Below are positions 7,809-17,358 of a stretch of DNA of 64,000 bases, in pieces (within the stretch, counting starts at the first letter, position 1; each line of letters starts with the position of its first letter). Where the stretch lies: the NCBI GenBank assembly GCA_017616015.1, contig JAFZYY010000006.1:1-64000 (forward strand). The letters are read 5' to 3'. The notes under the pieces are model-generated. The model made no database searches and had not been told where the DNA came from. It was given only the letters and a program-made list of their open reading frames with translations. Position numbers and translations under genes: made by a program. Origin of the DNA: Alphaproteobacteria bacterium. Its GTDB lineage: Bacteria; Pseudomonadota; Alphaproteobacteria; CAAGCB01; CAG-977.

Positions 7809-8939
7809 ATGAAAAAGATATTGAAAAAGATACAAAAAAGCATAGGCGTTTTAATCGCGATGCCCTTGTTGATATGGGCGGCTTCGGCAAACGCCAGCTC
7901 GAGAATTAAAGATATTTCCGATATTGAGGGCGTCCGTGAAAACTATCTGATCGGATACGGTTTGGTTGTCGGACTGAACGGCACGGGAGACAGCATTTCG
8001 TCCATGGCGTTCACCGAAGAAAGCCTGATCGGCATGTTGGAACGGTTAGGCGTCAATACGCGCGACGGCAAAATCAAATCCAAAAATATAGCCGCCGTGA
8101 TGGTCACGGGCAGTTTGCCCGCTTTCGCCCGTCAGGGAACACGCATTGACGTCACAATCAGCGCTCTGGGCGACGCGAAAAGTTTGCAGGGCGGCGTTTT
8201 GCTGGTAACTCCGATGCTGGGTGCCGACGGCGAAGTCTACGCCATCGCGCAGGGACAAGTCGCCATCGGCGGTTTTTCCGCGCAGGGTGACGCGCAAAGC
8301 GTCGTTAAAGGCGTGCCGACGTCCGGCAGAATAGCCAACGGAGGCATTATCGAACGCGAAATCATGTTCGATTTTGCCAATCAGAAAGCTATCAAGCTGG
8401 CCTTGCGCAATCCGGATTTCACAACGGCCGCCCGCATCACCGACGCGATCAATTCCTATGTGGGATCGGTCGCGGCGACAACGATCGATTCGGGAACGGT
8501 GTCAATTAATATTGATCGCAGCCGCCGCGAAGATCTGATCCAAATGCTGACCGACATCGAACAGCTGCGCATAGAGCCCGACCAGGTCGCCAAAGTGATA
8601 ATAGATGAAAAATCGGGGATTATCGTGATCGGCGAAAACGTCCGCATTAATCCGATCGCCATCGCGCAGGGCAATCTGACCATTCGCGTAACGGAAACGC
8701 CGCAGGTTTCTCAGCCCGCTCCGTTTTCGATGACCGGAGAAACGGTTACCGTTCCCCGCACGGATATTCAGGTTGACGAACAATCCGAAAACAAACTGAA
8801 CATTCTGAAAAGCGGCGTGTCTTTGCAGGAACTGGTCGACGGACTGAACGCTTTGGGCGTGGGACCGCGCGACATGATCAGCATTTTGCAGGCCGTCAAA
8901 GCGGCCGGCGCTCTTCAGGCTGAAATCGAGGTGATGTGA
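7809..8939 (+). CDS. flgI: Flagellar P-ring protein FlgI (376 aa)
   Basis: Builds the periplasmic P ring around the flagellar rod. A Sec signal peptide (MKKILKKIQKS, hydrophobic core, ASANA cleavage region) is followed by the FlgI signature SRIKDISDIEGVRENYLIGY and GLVVGLNGTGDS. The C-terminal GVSLQELVDGLNALGVGPRD and ILQAVKAAGALQAEIEVM are also typical. The ATG at 7809 was chosen because it starts the signal peptide and has AGAGG upstream. First gene of the operon; its TGA overlaps the next gene's ATG. Confidence 0.96.
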   Translation: MKKILKKIQKSIGVLIAMPLLIWAASANASSRIKDISDIEGVRENYLIGYGLVVGLNGTGDSISSMAFTEESLIGMLERLGVNTRDGKIKSKNIAAVMVTGSLPAFARQGTRIDVTISALGDAKSLQGGVLLVTPMLGADGEVYAIAQGQVAIGGFSAQGDAQSVVKGVPTSGRIANGGIIEREIMFDFANQKAIKLALRNPDFTTAARITDAINSYVGSVAATTIDSGTVSINIDRSRREDLIQMLTDIEQLRIEPDQVAKVIIDEKSGIIVIGENVRINPIAIAQGNLTIRVTETPQVSQPAPFSMTGETVTVPRTDIQVDEQSENKLNILKSGVSLQELVDGLNALGVGPRDMISILQAVKAAGALQAEIEVM

Positions 8940-9280
8940 TGAGTACCGATCTTTTGACAACGGACTTTATTTCTTCCGCCGCACCGCAGAAAACGGCGCC
9001 GAAAATCCACAAAGGACTTGATATGGAAAAAACACGGCAGGCCGTGGAAGATTTTGAAGCCTTTTTCATTTCGCAGACTTTTGAACAGATGTACGCCACC
9101 GTGCCTGTCAACGAAACGTTCGGCGGCGGCAACGCGGAAAAAATTTTCCGTTCCATGCTGATTGACGAATACGGCAAAATGACGGCAAAAGCCGGCGGCA
9201 TCGGCCTGACGAACCAGATTATGACTCAACTGCTGCAACAGCAGGAAGCGGACACTATGACCGCGGCAAAAGCGGAATAA
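8939..9280 (+). CDS. flgJ: FlgJ-like rod-binding protein (113 aa)
   Basis: Small rod-binding protein equal to the N-terminal domain of FlgJ, which chaperones rod assembly. FEAFFISQTFEQMYATVPV and FGGGNAEKIFRSMLIDEYGKM are family hallmarks. It lacks the C-terminal muramidase domain of enterobacterial FlgJ, as is normal in alphaproteobacteria. The ATG overlaps the flgI stop, giving translational coupling. Confidence 0.88.
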   Translation: MSTDLLTTDFISSAAPQKTAPKIHKGLDMEKTRQAVEDFEAFFISQTFEQMYATVPVNETFGGGNAEKIFRSMLIDEYGKMTAKAGGIGLTNQIMTQLLQQQEADTMTAAKAE

Positions 9281-9298
9281 CGACAAAGGAGAAAACCG

Positions 9299-9739
9299 AT
9301 GGAACAAATTCCCGAAAAAAAGCTTGGCCGCCTGTTGACGTTAATGAGCGAATTGTGCGGCATTCTGAAAAAAGAAAACACTCTGTTGAAAAAACAGCGC
9401 CAAAGCGAATGCAGCGCTTTATTGGAGCAGAAAACAAAGCTGTCTTCCGCTTATGAAGAATCTTTTGCCTACTTTTCCCAGCACGGGGAAATTCTGAAAG
9501 GACTGCCCGATAAGCAAAAGCGCATTCTGCGCAAAGCGGCCGTCACTTTAGGCGATTTGACGACGGAAAACGCCCGCCTGTTAAAGATCAACATGGAAGC
9601 GACTTCACGTCTTTTGAATGCGATTGTACAGGACGTCGCCGAACAAACGCATGCCAAAACGCCGCTTTACACCCGGCAGGGCAGCATGGAAACCGATGCA
9701 GGCAATCCCGCCGCGATTTCCTTTAATCAGGTGCTTTAA
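9299..9739 (+). CDS. flgN: FlgN-like flagellar export chaperone (146 aa)
   Basis: Mostly helical protein with long charged heptads (LLTLMSELCGILKKENTLLKK, and a second helix around residues 75-115), lying directly before flgK and flgL. FlgN holds FlgK and FlgL in export-ready form, and the position supports that role, though sequence similarity in this family is low. ATG preceded by AAAGGAG. Confidence 0.75.
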   Translation: MEQIPEKKLGRLLTLMSELCGILKKENTLLKKQRQSECSALLEQKTKLSSAYEESFAYFSQHGEILKGLPDKQKRILRKAAVTLGDLTTENARLLKINMEATSRLLNAIVQDVAEQTHAKTPLYTRQGSMETDAGNPAAISFNQVL

Positions 9740-9762
9740 GTCTTTACGAAAGGAGCCACGCC

Positions 9763-11967
9763 ATGTCTCTATCGAGTTCGATCAGCAGCGCTTTGAACGG
9801 CATCAGAACGTCGCAGAGAGCGATGGACGTGGTGTCAGAAAACGTATCCAACGTTCATACGGAAGGATATTCCCGCAAAGTTTACACACAACAGACGCTT
9901 GTTTTAAACAACGGCGTTTCCTCCGGCGCGATCAGCAATACGGATCTGCGCCAGGTCGACACGAAAATGCTGGCTCAGTTACGCAAAGAAACCGGCATTC
10001 TGCAGGAAGCAAACGTTCGCGTTTATTATTTGGATTTAATTCAGGCGAAAATGGGACAGCCGTCTTCCGAATATTCCGTTTCCAACCGCGTCAACGCCAT
10101 TCAGACCGCCTTTGAAAGTCTGGGTGTTGATTCGGACAAACTGAACTCTCAATCAACGGCCGTCACATCGTTGGAAACTTCTTTGTCGCAGATGCGGGAA
10201 TTAAGCCATCAAATTCAATCCCTGCGCATGGAAATCGATCAGGAAATCTCGGCTTTGTGCGACGAAGCTTCCGGTATTTTGCAACAGCTGGACAAACTGA
10301 ATGACGACATCGTGCGCACAAGCGCTTTGGCCGGACAGTCCTCCGACAACTACAAAGACCAGCGCGACACGCTGATAACGCGCTTGTCCGAAATTATGGA
10401 CATTCAGTCTTATGAACGCTCTACCGGAGAAACCGTCATTTTAACGGGCGGCGGCAAGCCTTTATTGGATAAAGACGGCGTCACCGTTTCTCATGAGCCC
10501 GCCCAAATGACCGGTTCCCTGATTTCCTATTCGGCAGGCAGCATCACCGGAATTTACGCCGGAAAATTTGACATCACCAAAGAAATATCTTCCGGCGAAA
10601 TGGGCGGACTGATCAAACTGCGCGACACGGAATTGCAGAATATGCAGACGCAGTTGGACGAACTGGCCTATCAAATGACCAAACAGCTGAACGCCGTTCA
10701 CAATCTGGGCACCTGTTTCCCGAACACGATTTATGAAATGACCGGCACGCGGACATTTATCGACGGTTCGCAGCAGGCAATCTCTCTTTCCGGCGGAGAC
10801 GTCAAAATCGCCCTTTTTGATTCGGAAGGATTGGAAGCATACAGCACCAGCCTGACCCACAATCTGAACTTTACGAGCGGTAGCATTGACACAATGTGCG
10901 AAAAAATTCAGGACTGGTTGCAAACGGCTGTTGACGGGCCTCATCTGACAACCGCGACGGTCGGATTGAATCTGGAAGGAAAGTTGGCCATTGATTTGGG
11001 CAGCAGCTCCTACTCCATCGTTTTCAGAGACGAAAATTCCATTCTCAGAGGCAGCGATGCCACCAATATTTCCATCGGTTTTGACGCGAACGGAAATGGT
11101 ATTATAGATCAAACTTATTCCGGTTTTTCGGACTTTTTCGGACTGAATGATTTGCTTGTCCGCTCCGGAAACGATTCCGTATACGAAACCGAAATTATTT
11201 CCGCGGGATCGCTGATGGGCATTAAAGGAAAAACCATTCTGAATTTTTCCGATACGGCGAACGGACTGAATTTCGGATCCATTGAAGTCACGGCCGGCGA
11301 CACACTGCAGTCGATTGCCGAAAAAATCAATTCAACTCTGGTTGACGCCGATAACAAGCAAATCGTTCGCGCCGATTTGGTCAAAGAAGGCGCCGGATAC
11401 CGTTTGCGCTTAATGAATATCGACGGCAATCAAATGGAAATCACGGAAACGCCAACCATAGTGAACGGCGTGTCAAGCGGCAGTATTCTGAACCGGTTGG
11501 GATTAACCGTCTCACATGCCGGATACGCCTCCGAATTGAACGTCCGTTCCGATATTTTGGAAACGCCAAGCAGACTGAACACCGGAAAAGTACAGTACAA
11601 TTCAACGATCGGCGGCTATTTCATCAGCGAAACGGACAATTCTTTAGCTAACGATTTCGCCGCCATATTCACTCAGTCCATTTCATTCGGTTCCGCCGGT
11701 AACTTTACGAAAACGACAGCGACTTTGGCAGGTTACGCCGCCTCTATCGTCAGCGGTCTGGCTGTCAATCTGAATGAAGCGAATTCGACAAACGATTATC
11801 AAACCGAACTGGTCACAACCATTTACAGAAAAGAACAAGATGTCAGCGGCGTCGATCTCGACGAAGAATTGGCATTAATGTTGCAATATCAACGTTCATA
11901 CAGCGCCGCCGCCAAAGCTCTGTCCACTTCGTTGGAAATGCTGGAGCTGTTAGACAACATCGTATGA
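9763..11967 (+). CDS. flgK: Flagellar hook-associated protein 1 FlgK (734 aa)
   Basis: First hook-filament junction protein. The N-terminal D0 helix (SSALNGIRTSQRAMDVVSEN then VSNVHTEGYSRK) and the C-terminal helix (EELALMLQYQRSYSAAAKAL and LEMLELLDNIV) are canonical. The middle (residues about 320-600) is a long variable region, making it longer than enterobacterial FlgK (about 550). RBS AAAGGAG. Cotranscribed with flgN and flgL, with gaps of 23 and 15 bases. Confidence 0.95.
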   Translation: MSLSSSISSALNGIRTSQRAMDVVSENVSNVHTEGYSRKVYTQQTLVLNNGVSSGAISNTDLRQVDTKMLAQLRKETGILQEANVRVYYLDLIQAKMGQPSSEYSVSNRVNAIQTAFESLGVDSDKLNSQSTAVTSLETSLSQMRELSHQIQSLRMEIDQEISALCDEASGILQQLDKLNDDIVRTSALAGQSSDNYKDQRDTLITRLSEIMDIQSYERSTGETVILTGGGKPLLDKDGVTVSHEPAQMTGSLISYSAGSITGIYAGKFDITKEISSGEMGGLIKLRDTELQNMQTQLDELAYQMTKQLNAVHNLGTCFPNTIYEMTGTRTFIDGSQQAISLSGGDVKIALFDSEGLEAYSTSLTHNLNFTSGSIDTMCEKIQDWLQTAVDGPHLTTATVGLNLEGKLAIDLGSSSYSIVFRDENSILRGSDATNISIGFDANGNGIIDQTYSGFSDFFGLNDLLVRSGNDSVYETEIISAGSLMGIKGKTILNFSDTANGLNFGSIEVTAGDTLQSIAEKINSTLVDADNKQIVRADLVKEGAGYRLRLMNIDGNQMEITETPTIVNGVSSGSILNRLGLTVSHAGYASELNVRSDILETPSRLNTGKVQYNSTIGGYFISETDNSLANDFAAIFTQSISFGSAGNFTKTTATLAGYAASIVSGLAVNLNEANSTNDYQTELVTTIYRKEQDVSGVDLDEELALMLQYQRSYSAAAKALSTSLEMLELLDNIV

Positions 11968-11982
11968 TAAGGGAGCAAAACC

Positions 11983-14856
11983 ATGACTAGAGTCCCGACA
12001 ACCGCCACTTACAATCTGTATATGTCTCAAATGACAAAGCAAAAAGCCGCAATGACGGATATGTCATACCAGGCTTCCACCGGCAACAAATACGCGTCTT
12101 ACGATAAATACGGCATATCGACCTACCGTTTGCTGTCCTTGCAAAACGAACAGGCCGTGACGACAAAATATCTGGAAACGAATTCCATCACGCAGGTCGT
12201 ATTGGAAACGCAACAGACGTCTATGGACGGGATTCGTTCTTCTTTAATGGACATTCGATCCCGCGTGCGCGAATTTTACTCCAACGATTTGATTTCGATG
12301 TCCAAAAATCCGTCCGAAGAAGAATTGATTTCTCTGCGCAACGTGCAGGAAGCCGCCTTTGAAGCGATGTCTTTGCTTGCTTATTACTTAAACACGGAAA
12401 TCGACGGAAACTATATTTTCGGCGGCGGAAAAACAACCGTTCCGCCGGTTGATTTCAACTACACGACTTTGGAAGAATTCCAGGCCGTTTATGACGGAAA
12501 TATTCTGACTTATCCGGATACGTATTCCGCGGCTCTGTCGAAAATGTCCACTTCGGCGGAAACTTTGGAAGGCATCACTATCGAACAGGAATTTCAGACA
12601 ATTGAACCTAAAGCGATGGTTTACAGCGGATCGGCCACAAATGCGATGGCGTTTGATTTCACTTCCAGCACGCTGACGGCCGACGCCCACACATTCGACG
12701 GACTGTCCGTCGGAGATCGCGTTCTTGTCACCGGAACGGGCATTAACGACCAAACGCTGACGATCAACTATGTGTCCGCCGACGGATCGACCCTGTGTTT
12801 TGACGAGGACATTTCCGACGAAACTCTGGAAAATTCCGCCGCGGTCACTCTGACAACGCTTCCCGTCAATTACAGAGGTTCCGATTCCAACACGATGACC
12901 TTTGACGGCACGGCGCAGACTTTAACGGCCGATTCCGGAACATTCGACGGACTTGAAGCCGGAGATCAGGTCACCATCACCGGAACGGCAAGCAACAACA
13001 AAACGCTGACCATTGCCAACATCGTTGATGATGGCACAACGGTGACGATAACCTTTGAAGGAACGGACGTCGAAGATGAAGCGCCCATAACGGATTCTTC
13101 GGGTGTCACTTTAAGAACGGTTCCTGTCGATTACCCCGGCTCCGCCACCAACGAAATGACTTTTGCCAACAGGACGAGTACGCTGACTGCCGCCCCCGGA
13201 ACGTTCAACGGACTTGAAGCCGGCTATCAGCTCATCATCGAAAACACGACAAACAACGACGGTACTCTGACCGTCCTGTCCGTTTCCGAAGACGGCTCCA
13301 CCGTCACTTTTGCCGAAGAGATCACCGATGAAGCGATAGCGGATTCCACGGACGTGACTTTCACGACGGAAAAATGGACTTTTGCTTCGGAATATGATCG
13401 GTTAACGGACACAACGACCAATTCTTTAACCGGCCGAGTCGGCTCTTTTTCCGATTTAAGAGAAGGAGAACAGATTTTGCTTGCCGGCACAACGTCCAAC
13501 AACGGCTACTTAACAATTCAAAGTATTTCAAGAGACGGTTCCACCATCTATTTCGAAGAAACCGTCACGGACGAAGTTCTGGACACGCCTGCTTTGACAA
13601 CCGGCGATGTCACCATTCAGCAAAGCACAAAAACAGGAAAAATCACGGCGAATTCAAGTGTCGGTGAAGTTATCGAAACTTTCCAAATCAACCGTTTCCT
13701 GAACGTTGATACGGAAAATAATACGTTAACGTCTATATCGGGAACTTTCAGCCAGATTTCCGGAGGTCAGACAATCACGATCACGGACGCTTCAGGCCAG
13801 GAATACACGCTGTATGTCAAATCCGTTTCTCCGGACGGTTCGACTTTAAATATTTCCACGTCCACTCCCGTACCGGATACGAATATAACCGACACGCCGT
13901 TAACGCTCTGCACCCGATCCGACATCGGCGGCTTTGTCACTTCCAGTCTGAAAGGAAGCGCTTTGCAAACGGGCGATGTTTTTTTCAACCTGAACCAAAA
14001 CACGATGACGGCTACGGTCAGAGGCGCTTTTTCTCAGTATAACGCCGGCGACTGCCTGATTATCAAAGGCGCGGACAGCAATGATCAAATCTATATCGTC
14101 GACTCCGTGTCCGAAGACGGTCGCACCGTCAAATTTTCGGACGACACCCGTATCGTCACCGAAATGAACAACCACAGCGGCACTCCTTTGATTAACGGAG
14201 AAGGATTGACAATCTGCAAAACCTATTCCGTCGGAGCAACCGTAAAAATGAACGGAACGAACAGTTCTTACAACGGCCTCTATACTGTTTTGGGCGTTTC
14301 CGCCGATGGCAAAGAGCTGACCGTCCGCACGGAAAATTTCCCCGAATACGGATTGACGGAAAGCTTTGTTTCCGCTTCTTTCACAACCGACATATATTAT
14401 CAGGGCGGAAATTTGGCTTCCGGTTACAGAATCAATGAAACGACAAAGATTGACAACGACATCAACGCGTCTTCGTCCGCTTTTGAAAAGATTTTCCGCG
14501 CTTTGGGAAATATTGCGCAAGGCAACATGCTGGACGCGGAAAATCCGGAAAATGCCGAAAAACGCGTTTCAGAAGCGCTTGATTTATTGGATAAGGCGAT
14601 AATGGTCAATCCGAACAAAAAGAATGATGACGTAACGAGCATTCAGTACGCTGTTATCACTAAACTGGATCGTGTCAAAACAACGATTGAAGACCAAACG
14701 GATTTGCAAAATTCGCTGGACGCTTATATTTCCGCCCTGACTCAAGTGGACAAGACGGAAGCGGTCACCATGCTGTTGCAAGCTTCCGAGAACCTGAAAG
14801 TATCTTATTCCGTTCTTTCCACGATGAACCAGCTGACTTTGCTGAATTATTTATAA
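11983..14856 (+). CDS. flgL: Giant hook-associated protein 3 FlgL with repeat insert (957 aa)
   Basis: Second hook-filament junction protein. Residues 1 to about 210 are the flagellin-like D0/D1 part (MTRVPTTATYNLYMSQM, STGNKYASYDKYG, NYIFGG), and residues about 800-957 the C-terminal helices ending STMNQLTLLNYL. Between them lie about 585 residues made of roughly seven degenerate repeats of 65-90 aa, each with a GSATN-type start, an LTA..GTFDGLEAGDQ core, and a DGSTVTF-like strand. Ordinary FlgL is about 300 aa, so the repeats triple its size and probably project from the junction. Last gene of the operon, before a terminator. Confidence 0.9.
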   Translation: MTRVPTTATYNLYMSQMTKQKAAMTDMSYQASTGNKYASYDKYGISTYRLLSLQNEQAVTTKYLETNSITQVVLETQQTSMDGIRSSLMDIRSRVREFYSNDLISMSKNPSEEELISLRNVQEAAFEAMSLLAYYLNTEIDGNYIFGGGKTTVPPVDFNYTTLEEFQAVYDGNILTYPDTYSAALSKMSTSAETLEGITIEQEFQTIEPKAMVYSGSATNAMAFDFTSSTLTADAHTFDGLSVGDRVLVTGTGINDQTLTINYVSADGSTLCFDEDISDETLENSAAVTLTTLPVNYRGSDSNTMTFDGTAQTLTADSGTFDGLEAGDQVTITGTASNNKTLTIANIVDDGTTVTITFEGTDVEDEAPITDSSGVTLRTVPVDYPGSATNEMTFANRTSTLTAAPGTFNGLEAGYQLIIENTTNNDGTLTVLSVSEDGSTVTFAEEITDEAIADSTDVTFTTEKWTFASEYDRLTDTTTNSLTGRVGSFSDLREGEQILLAGTTSNNGYLTIQSISRDGSTIYFEETVTDEVLDTPALTTGDVTIQQSTKTGKITANSSVGEVIETFQINRFLNVDTENNTLTSISGTFSQISGGQTITITDASGQEYTLYVKSVSPDGSTLNISTSTPVPDTNITDTPLTLCTRSDIGGFVTSSLKGSALQTGDVFFNLNQNTMTATVRGAFSQYNAGDCLIIKGADSNDQIYIVDSVSEDGRTVKFSDDTRIVTEMNNHSGTPLINGEGLTICKTYSVGATVKMNGTNSSYNGLYTVLGVSADGKELTVRTENFPEYGLTESFVSASFTTDIYYQGGNLASGYRINETTKIDNDINASSSAFEKIFRALGNIAQGNMLDAENPENAEKRVSEALDLLDKAIMVNPNKKNDDVTSIQYAVITKLDRVKTTIEDQTDLQNSLDAYISALTQVDKTEAVTMLLQASENLKVSYSVLSTMNQLTLLNYL

Positions 14857-14870
14857 AACGCAGGCATCAG

Positions 14871-14901
14871 AAAAAATCCCCTTTTGAAAGGGGATTTTTT
14901 T
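14871..14901 (+). terminator. Terminator of the flagellar operon
   Basis: AAAATCCCCTTT and AAAGGGGATTTT around a TG loop, followed by T. Shared with the convergent minus-strand gene ending at 14905. Confidence 0.9.
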
Positions 14902-14904
14902 GAT

Positions 14905-15537
14905 TCAGTCTTCATATTCTTCTTCATAGACTTCTTCAAACTCTTCTTCCGCCGGCGTTTCCTGATTTACGGGCGGCGGAGTTTTGCCCGCGGGAAAATT
15001 GCCTTCGACATTAAACAAACAGTACCCGTCAACACAGCTACGCGTTAAGCCGGCCACAGGCGGGCAATGTTCATTTTCCAAGCATTGAACGCACGTATAC
15101 GGCAACGTTTTATACGGCTTCGGCATGCAAAAAGGCGCCGCGGGAGAACAAACCGCTTTCAAGCACGGATCGGGCCTTTTGCACGTATAATCTTTATCGC
15201 AGAATAGTCCCGGCGGGCAATGTTTGTTCGTTGCGCATTCGGCGCACTTATATTCCTGCGGTTTATCCTTTCCGGCGGGGACACAGTGCGTTCCTTCATC
15301 GCAAGAGACATTTTTACACACGCTTTCGCAGCGCAAAGCGACACACTCTCTGTCAAAAGGACAATCGCTGTTTTCAAAGCAGGAAATTTCCTGACCGGCG
15401 TATAAGGACTTTTTTTCTTCGCTTTTAAAAAGTTTCCGGTTTTTATTGTTCATCGCGTCGCCCAGCTTCACGACGCCGGCATAACCTTCTATCGGAAAGG
15501 ACAGCAGCAATAAAAAAAGAATTAAGCGCCTGAACAT
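14905..15537 (-). CDS. Exported cysteine-rich protein (210 aa)
   Basis: Signal peptide (MFRRLILFLLLLSFPIEGYAG) and then about 22 cysteines in repeated knots such as CFENSDCPFDRECVALRCE, CDEGTHCV, CPPGLFCDKDYTCKRPDPC and CLENEHCPP. The C-terminal 40 residues are acidic and Pro-rich (EEEFEEVYEEEYED). The spacing resembles disulfide-rich repeats of extracellular proteins, so surface or periplasmic display with many disulfides is inferred. No family recognised. The protein at 34554 is another cysteine-rich exported protein of different spacing. Confidence 0.75.
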   Translation of the reverse strand: MFRRLILFLLLLSFPIEGYAGVVKLGDAMNNKNRKLFKSEEKKSLYAGQEISCFENSDCPFDRECVALRCESVCKNVSCDEGTHCVPAGKDKPQEYKCAECATNKHCPPGLFCDKDYTCKRPDPCLKAVCSPAAPFCMPKPYKTLPYTCVQCLENEHCPPVAGLTRSCVDGYCLFNVEGNFPAGKTPPPVNQETPAEEEFEEVYEEEYED

Positions 15538-15577
15538 GGTTTCTCCCTTTTATTCTGCCGTCCCGATTCCGGAAAGA

Positions 15578-16798
15578 TTAAAACAGAAGCGACAACCCTA
15601 CGTTATACGCTTTATAATTATCCCCGAAAATATAAGCTCCCGTCAAATCAATTCCTGAGAAAAAGCTGTCTTTCGAGAAATATTTTGTAAAGCGCACGCC
15701 GACTTCATCATAAGAATCGACATACAAATCCGATCCCGTAAAGCGGGTGTCGTATCCGAAAACGGTCAGCGCCGTTTTTTCGCTGAGCTTCTGGCGCAGT
15801 TCCAAACCGTTTTTGAACACGTTGTTTTTCAGACCGTATTTAATGCTGTATCCTTTAACGTCCAGCGTGTAATCTTTAATTATACCGAACATGTTGATTA
15901 AAGTCACCGCTGTACTGTCTGTCAGATTCTGTGTGAAACGGCTGGTCGCGGAAGCCATGTACAGAATGCCGCCGGACAAAGAATCTTCGGAAGCCGTCGC
16001 GCCGGCACGTCCCGAAACCGTCACCAACCACTTTTCCTTATACAGAGGAATTTGCAGACTGGCGCCCAACTGAGCCGCGTATGTTTTGGAACCGTCCATA
16101 TCGATGTAAGACAGCGGCAAATCAATGCCCAAAGCCCAGTTGTTATCAAATTTAAACGTATACCCCAACGGCAAATTCATCGTGGTCGCCGTTCTTTCGA
16201 TACCGTCGGCGCCTTTGATTTTATGCTGACTGCCGGAGGGTGAAAGCAACACAAATCCGCCGGATTGAGACGACATTACAGCGCGTTCCGTCGTATACAG
16301 CGTCGGATTGGAAAAAGCCATATCCGCCATCTGAGACATCAAAGACGAAGGGTTGCCCGCGACCGAGTCATACGGCGTATGAGAAACGCTTTCTTTTAAG
16401 ATCTTTGTCAGCAAATCGGCGTGATTGCTTTTCAAATACTCTTTAAATTTATCGAACGCCTGTTCCTGCGTATTCCCGGCGCCGCCGAAAACTTCGTTAA
16501 TTCCCAAAGAGGGAATCTGAAAAGTCAGCGTCGAGTTGTCGCCCGCGCCGGTATAATCCAACTTCATTTCGATACCGCGGAAATTCAGGACACCTGTTGC
16601 CGCGGCGTCTTTGTCGTAGGTTGCCAGAATGGTATTCAGCTGACCGTTCTGATATTTGTCGAAAACATCAATAACGGACGTAAAGCCCTTTGTTACCGTA
16701 TTCATTCCCTGCGTCAGAGTAATCGTAAACAAATCAGCCTTGGCTGAAAAAGGAAATAAAACAAACAAAAAGATAAAAATTTTTAAAACCGTAAGCAT
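15578..16798 (-). CDS. Putative outer-membrane beta-barrel protein (406 aa)
   Basis: Signal peptide with cleavage near AKADLFT, a helical or linker N-terminal third, and then from about residue 185 alternating amphipathic strands (YTFKFDNNWALGIDLPLSYI, KWLVTVSGRAGAT) ending in a terminal Phe (YNVGLSLLF), the usual signal for barrel assembly by BamA. The layout suggests a passenger or plug followed by an autotransporter-like barrel, but no named family was recognised. RBS AAGGAG at good distance. It lies upstream of the cysteine-rich gene on the same strand with a 40-base gap, so the two may be cotranscribed. Confidence 0.75.
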   Translation of the reverse strand: MLTVLKIFIFLFVLFPFSAKADLFTITLTQGMNTVTKGFTSVIDVFDKYQNGQLNTILATYDKDAAATGVLNFRGIEMKLDYTGAGDNSTLTFQIPSLGINEVFGGAGNTQEQAFDKFKEYLKSNHADLLTKILKESVSHTPYDSVAGNPSSLMSQMADMAFSNPTLYTTERAVMSSQSGGFVLLSPSGSQHKIKGADGIERTATTMNLPLGYTFKFDNNWALGIDLPLSYIDMDGSKTYAAQLGASLQIPLYKEKWLVTVSGRAGATASEDSLSGGILYMASATSRFTQNLTDSTAVTLINMFGIIKDYTLDVKGYSIKYGLKNNVFKNGLELRQKLSEKTALTVFGYDTRFTGSDLYVDSYDEVGVRFTKYFSKDSFFSGIDLTGAYIFGDNYKAYNVGLSLLF

Positions 16799-16850
16799 AT
16801 CTTTTCTCCTTAAAACTTTTGTATCGGTTATAACAAAAAAAAAGATATAA

Positions 16851-16882
16851 AAAAAGGGCTTCTTTTCAGAAGCCCTTTTTTA
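16851..16882 (-). terminator. Terminator of cspA
   Basis: AAAAAAGGGCTTC and GAAGCCCTTTTTT with a TTTTCA loop, just after the minus-strand cspA stop. Confidence 0.88.
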
Positions 16883-16896
16883 AACAGAACAAAAAA

Positions 16897-17100
16897 TTAC
16901 AATAACTTCAGTTCTTCCGCGGAAGTGCGATCCTTATAGGTCACCAATTCGAAGCTGATTGCCTGATCTTCCTTCAGCGTCGGCAATCCGGCTTTTTCGA
17001 CCGCAGTGATATGCACAAAAACGTCTTTGGAACCGTCGTCGGGAGCAATGAAACCGTATCCCTTTGTTCTGTTGAACCATTTTACTTTACCGGTGGGCAT
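16897..17100 (-). CDS. cspA: Cold-shock protein CspA family (67 aa)
   Basis: Single cold-shock domain that binds single-stranded nucleic acid and melts RNA structure. It has RNP1 (KGYGFIAP) and RNP2 (DVFVHI) and the usual GKVKWFN start. The 258 bases upstream, to the divergent rnd, are AT-rich and probably hold a long 5' leader, typical for csp genes; no defined element was identified there. Confidence 0.96.
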   Translation of the reverse strand: MPTGKVKWFNRTKGYGFIAPDDGSKDVFVHITAVEKAGLPTLKEDQAISFELVTYKDRTSAEELKLL

Positions 17101-17358
17101 CTCTTAAATCTCCATTATCAAAAAAGAAAACCGTTAAAACGGAAGAGTTTATACTGTCCTTGCGGCAAAGGGTAAAAGCAGGCGCCTCTCGACCGTCATA
17201 CGCGGAAGATATAAAATCTTATTAAAAGTGTACGCTTTTCGGAATGAAAAACAAGAAATTTGTCATTTTGTCATATAAATTTCTTTTATGACTTTATTTT
17301 TATATATCTAACGGTTAAAACATAAAATGATTTTTATTTTTATTTCGGTCTGAAAAAA

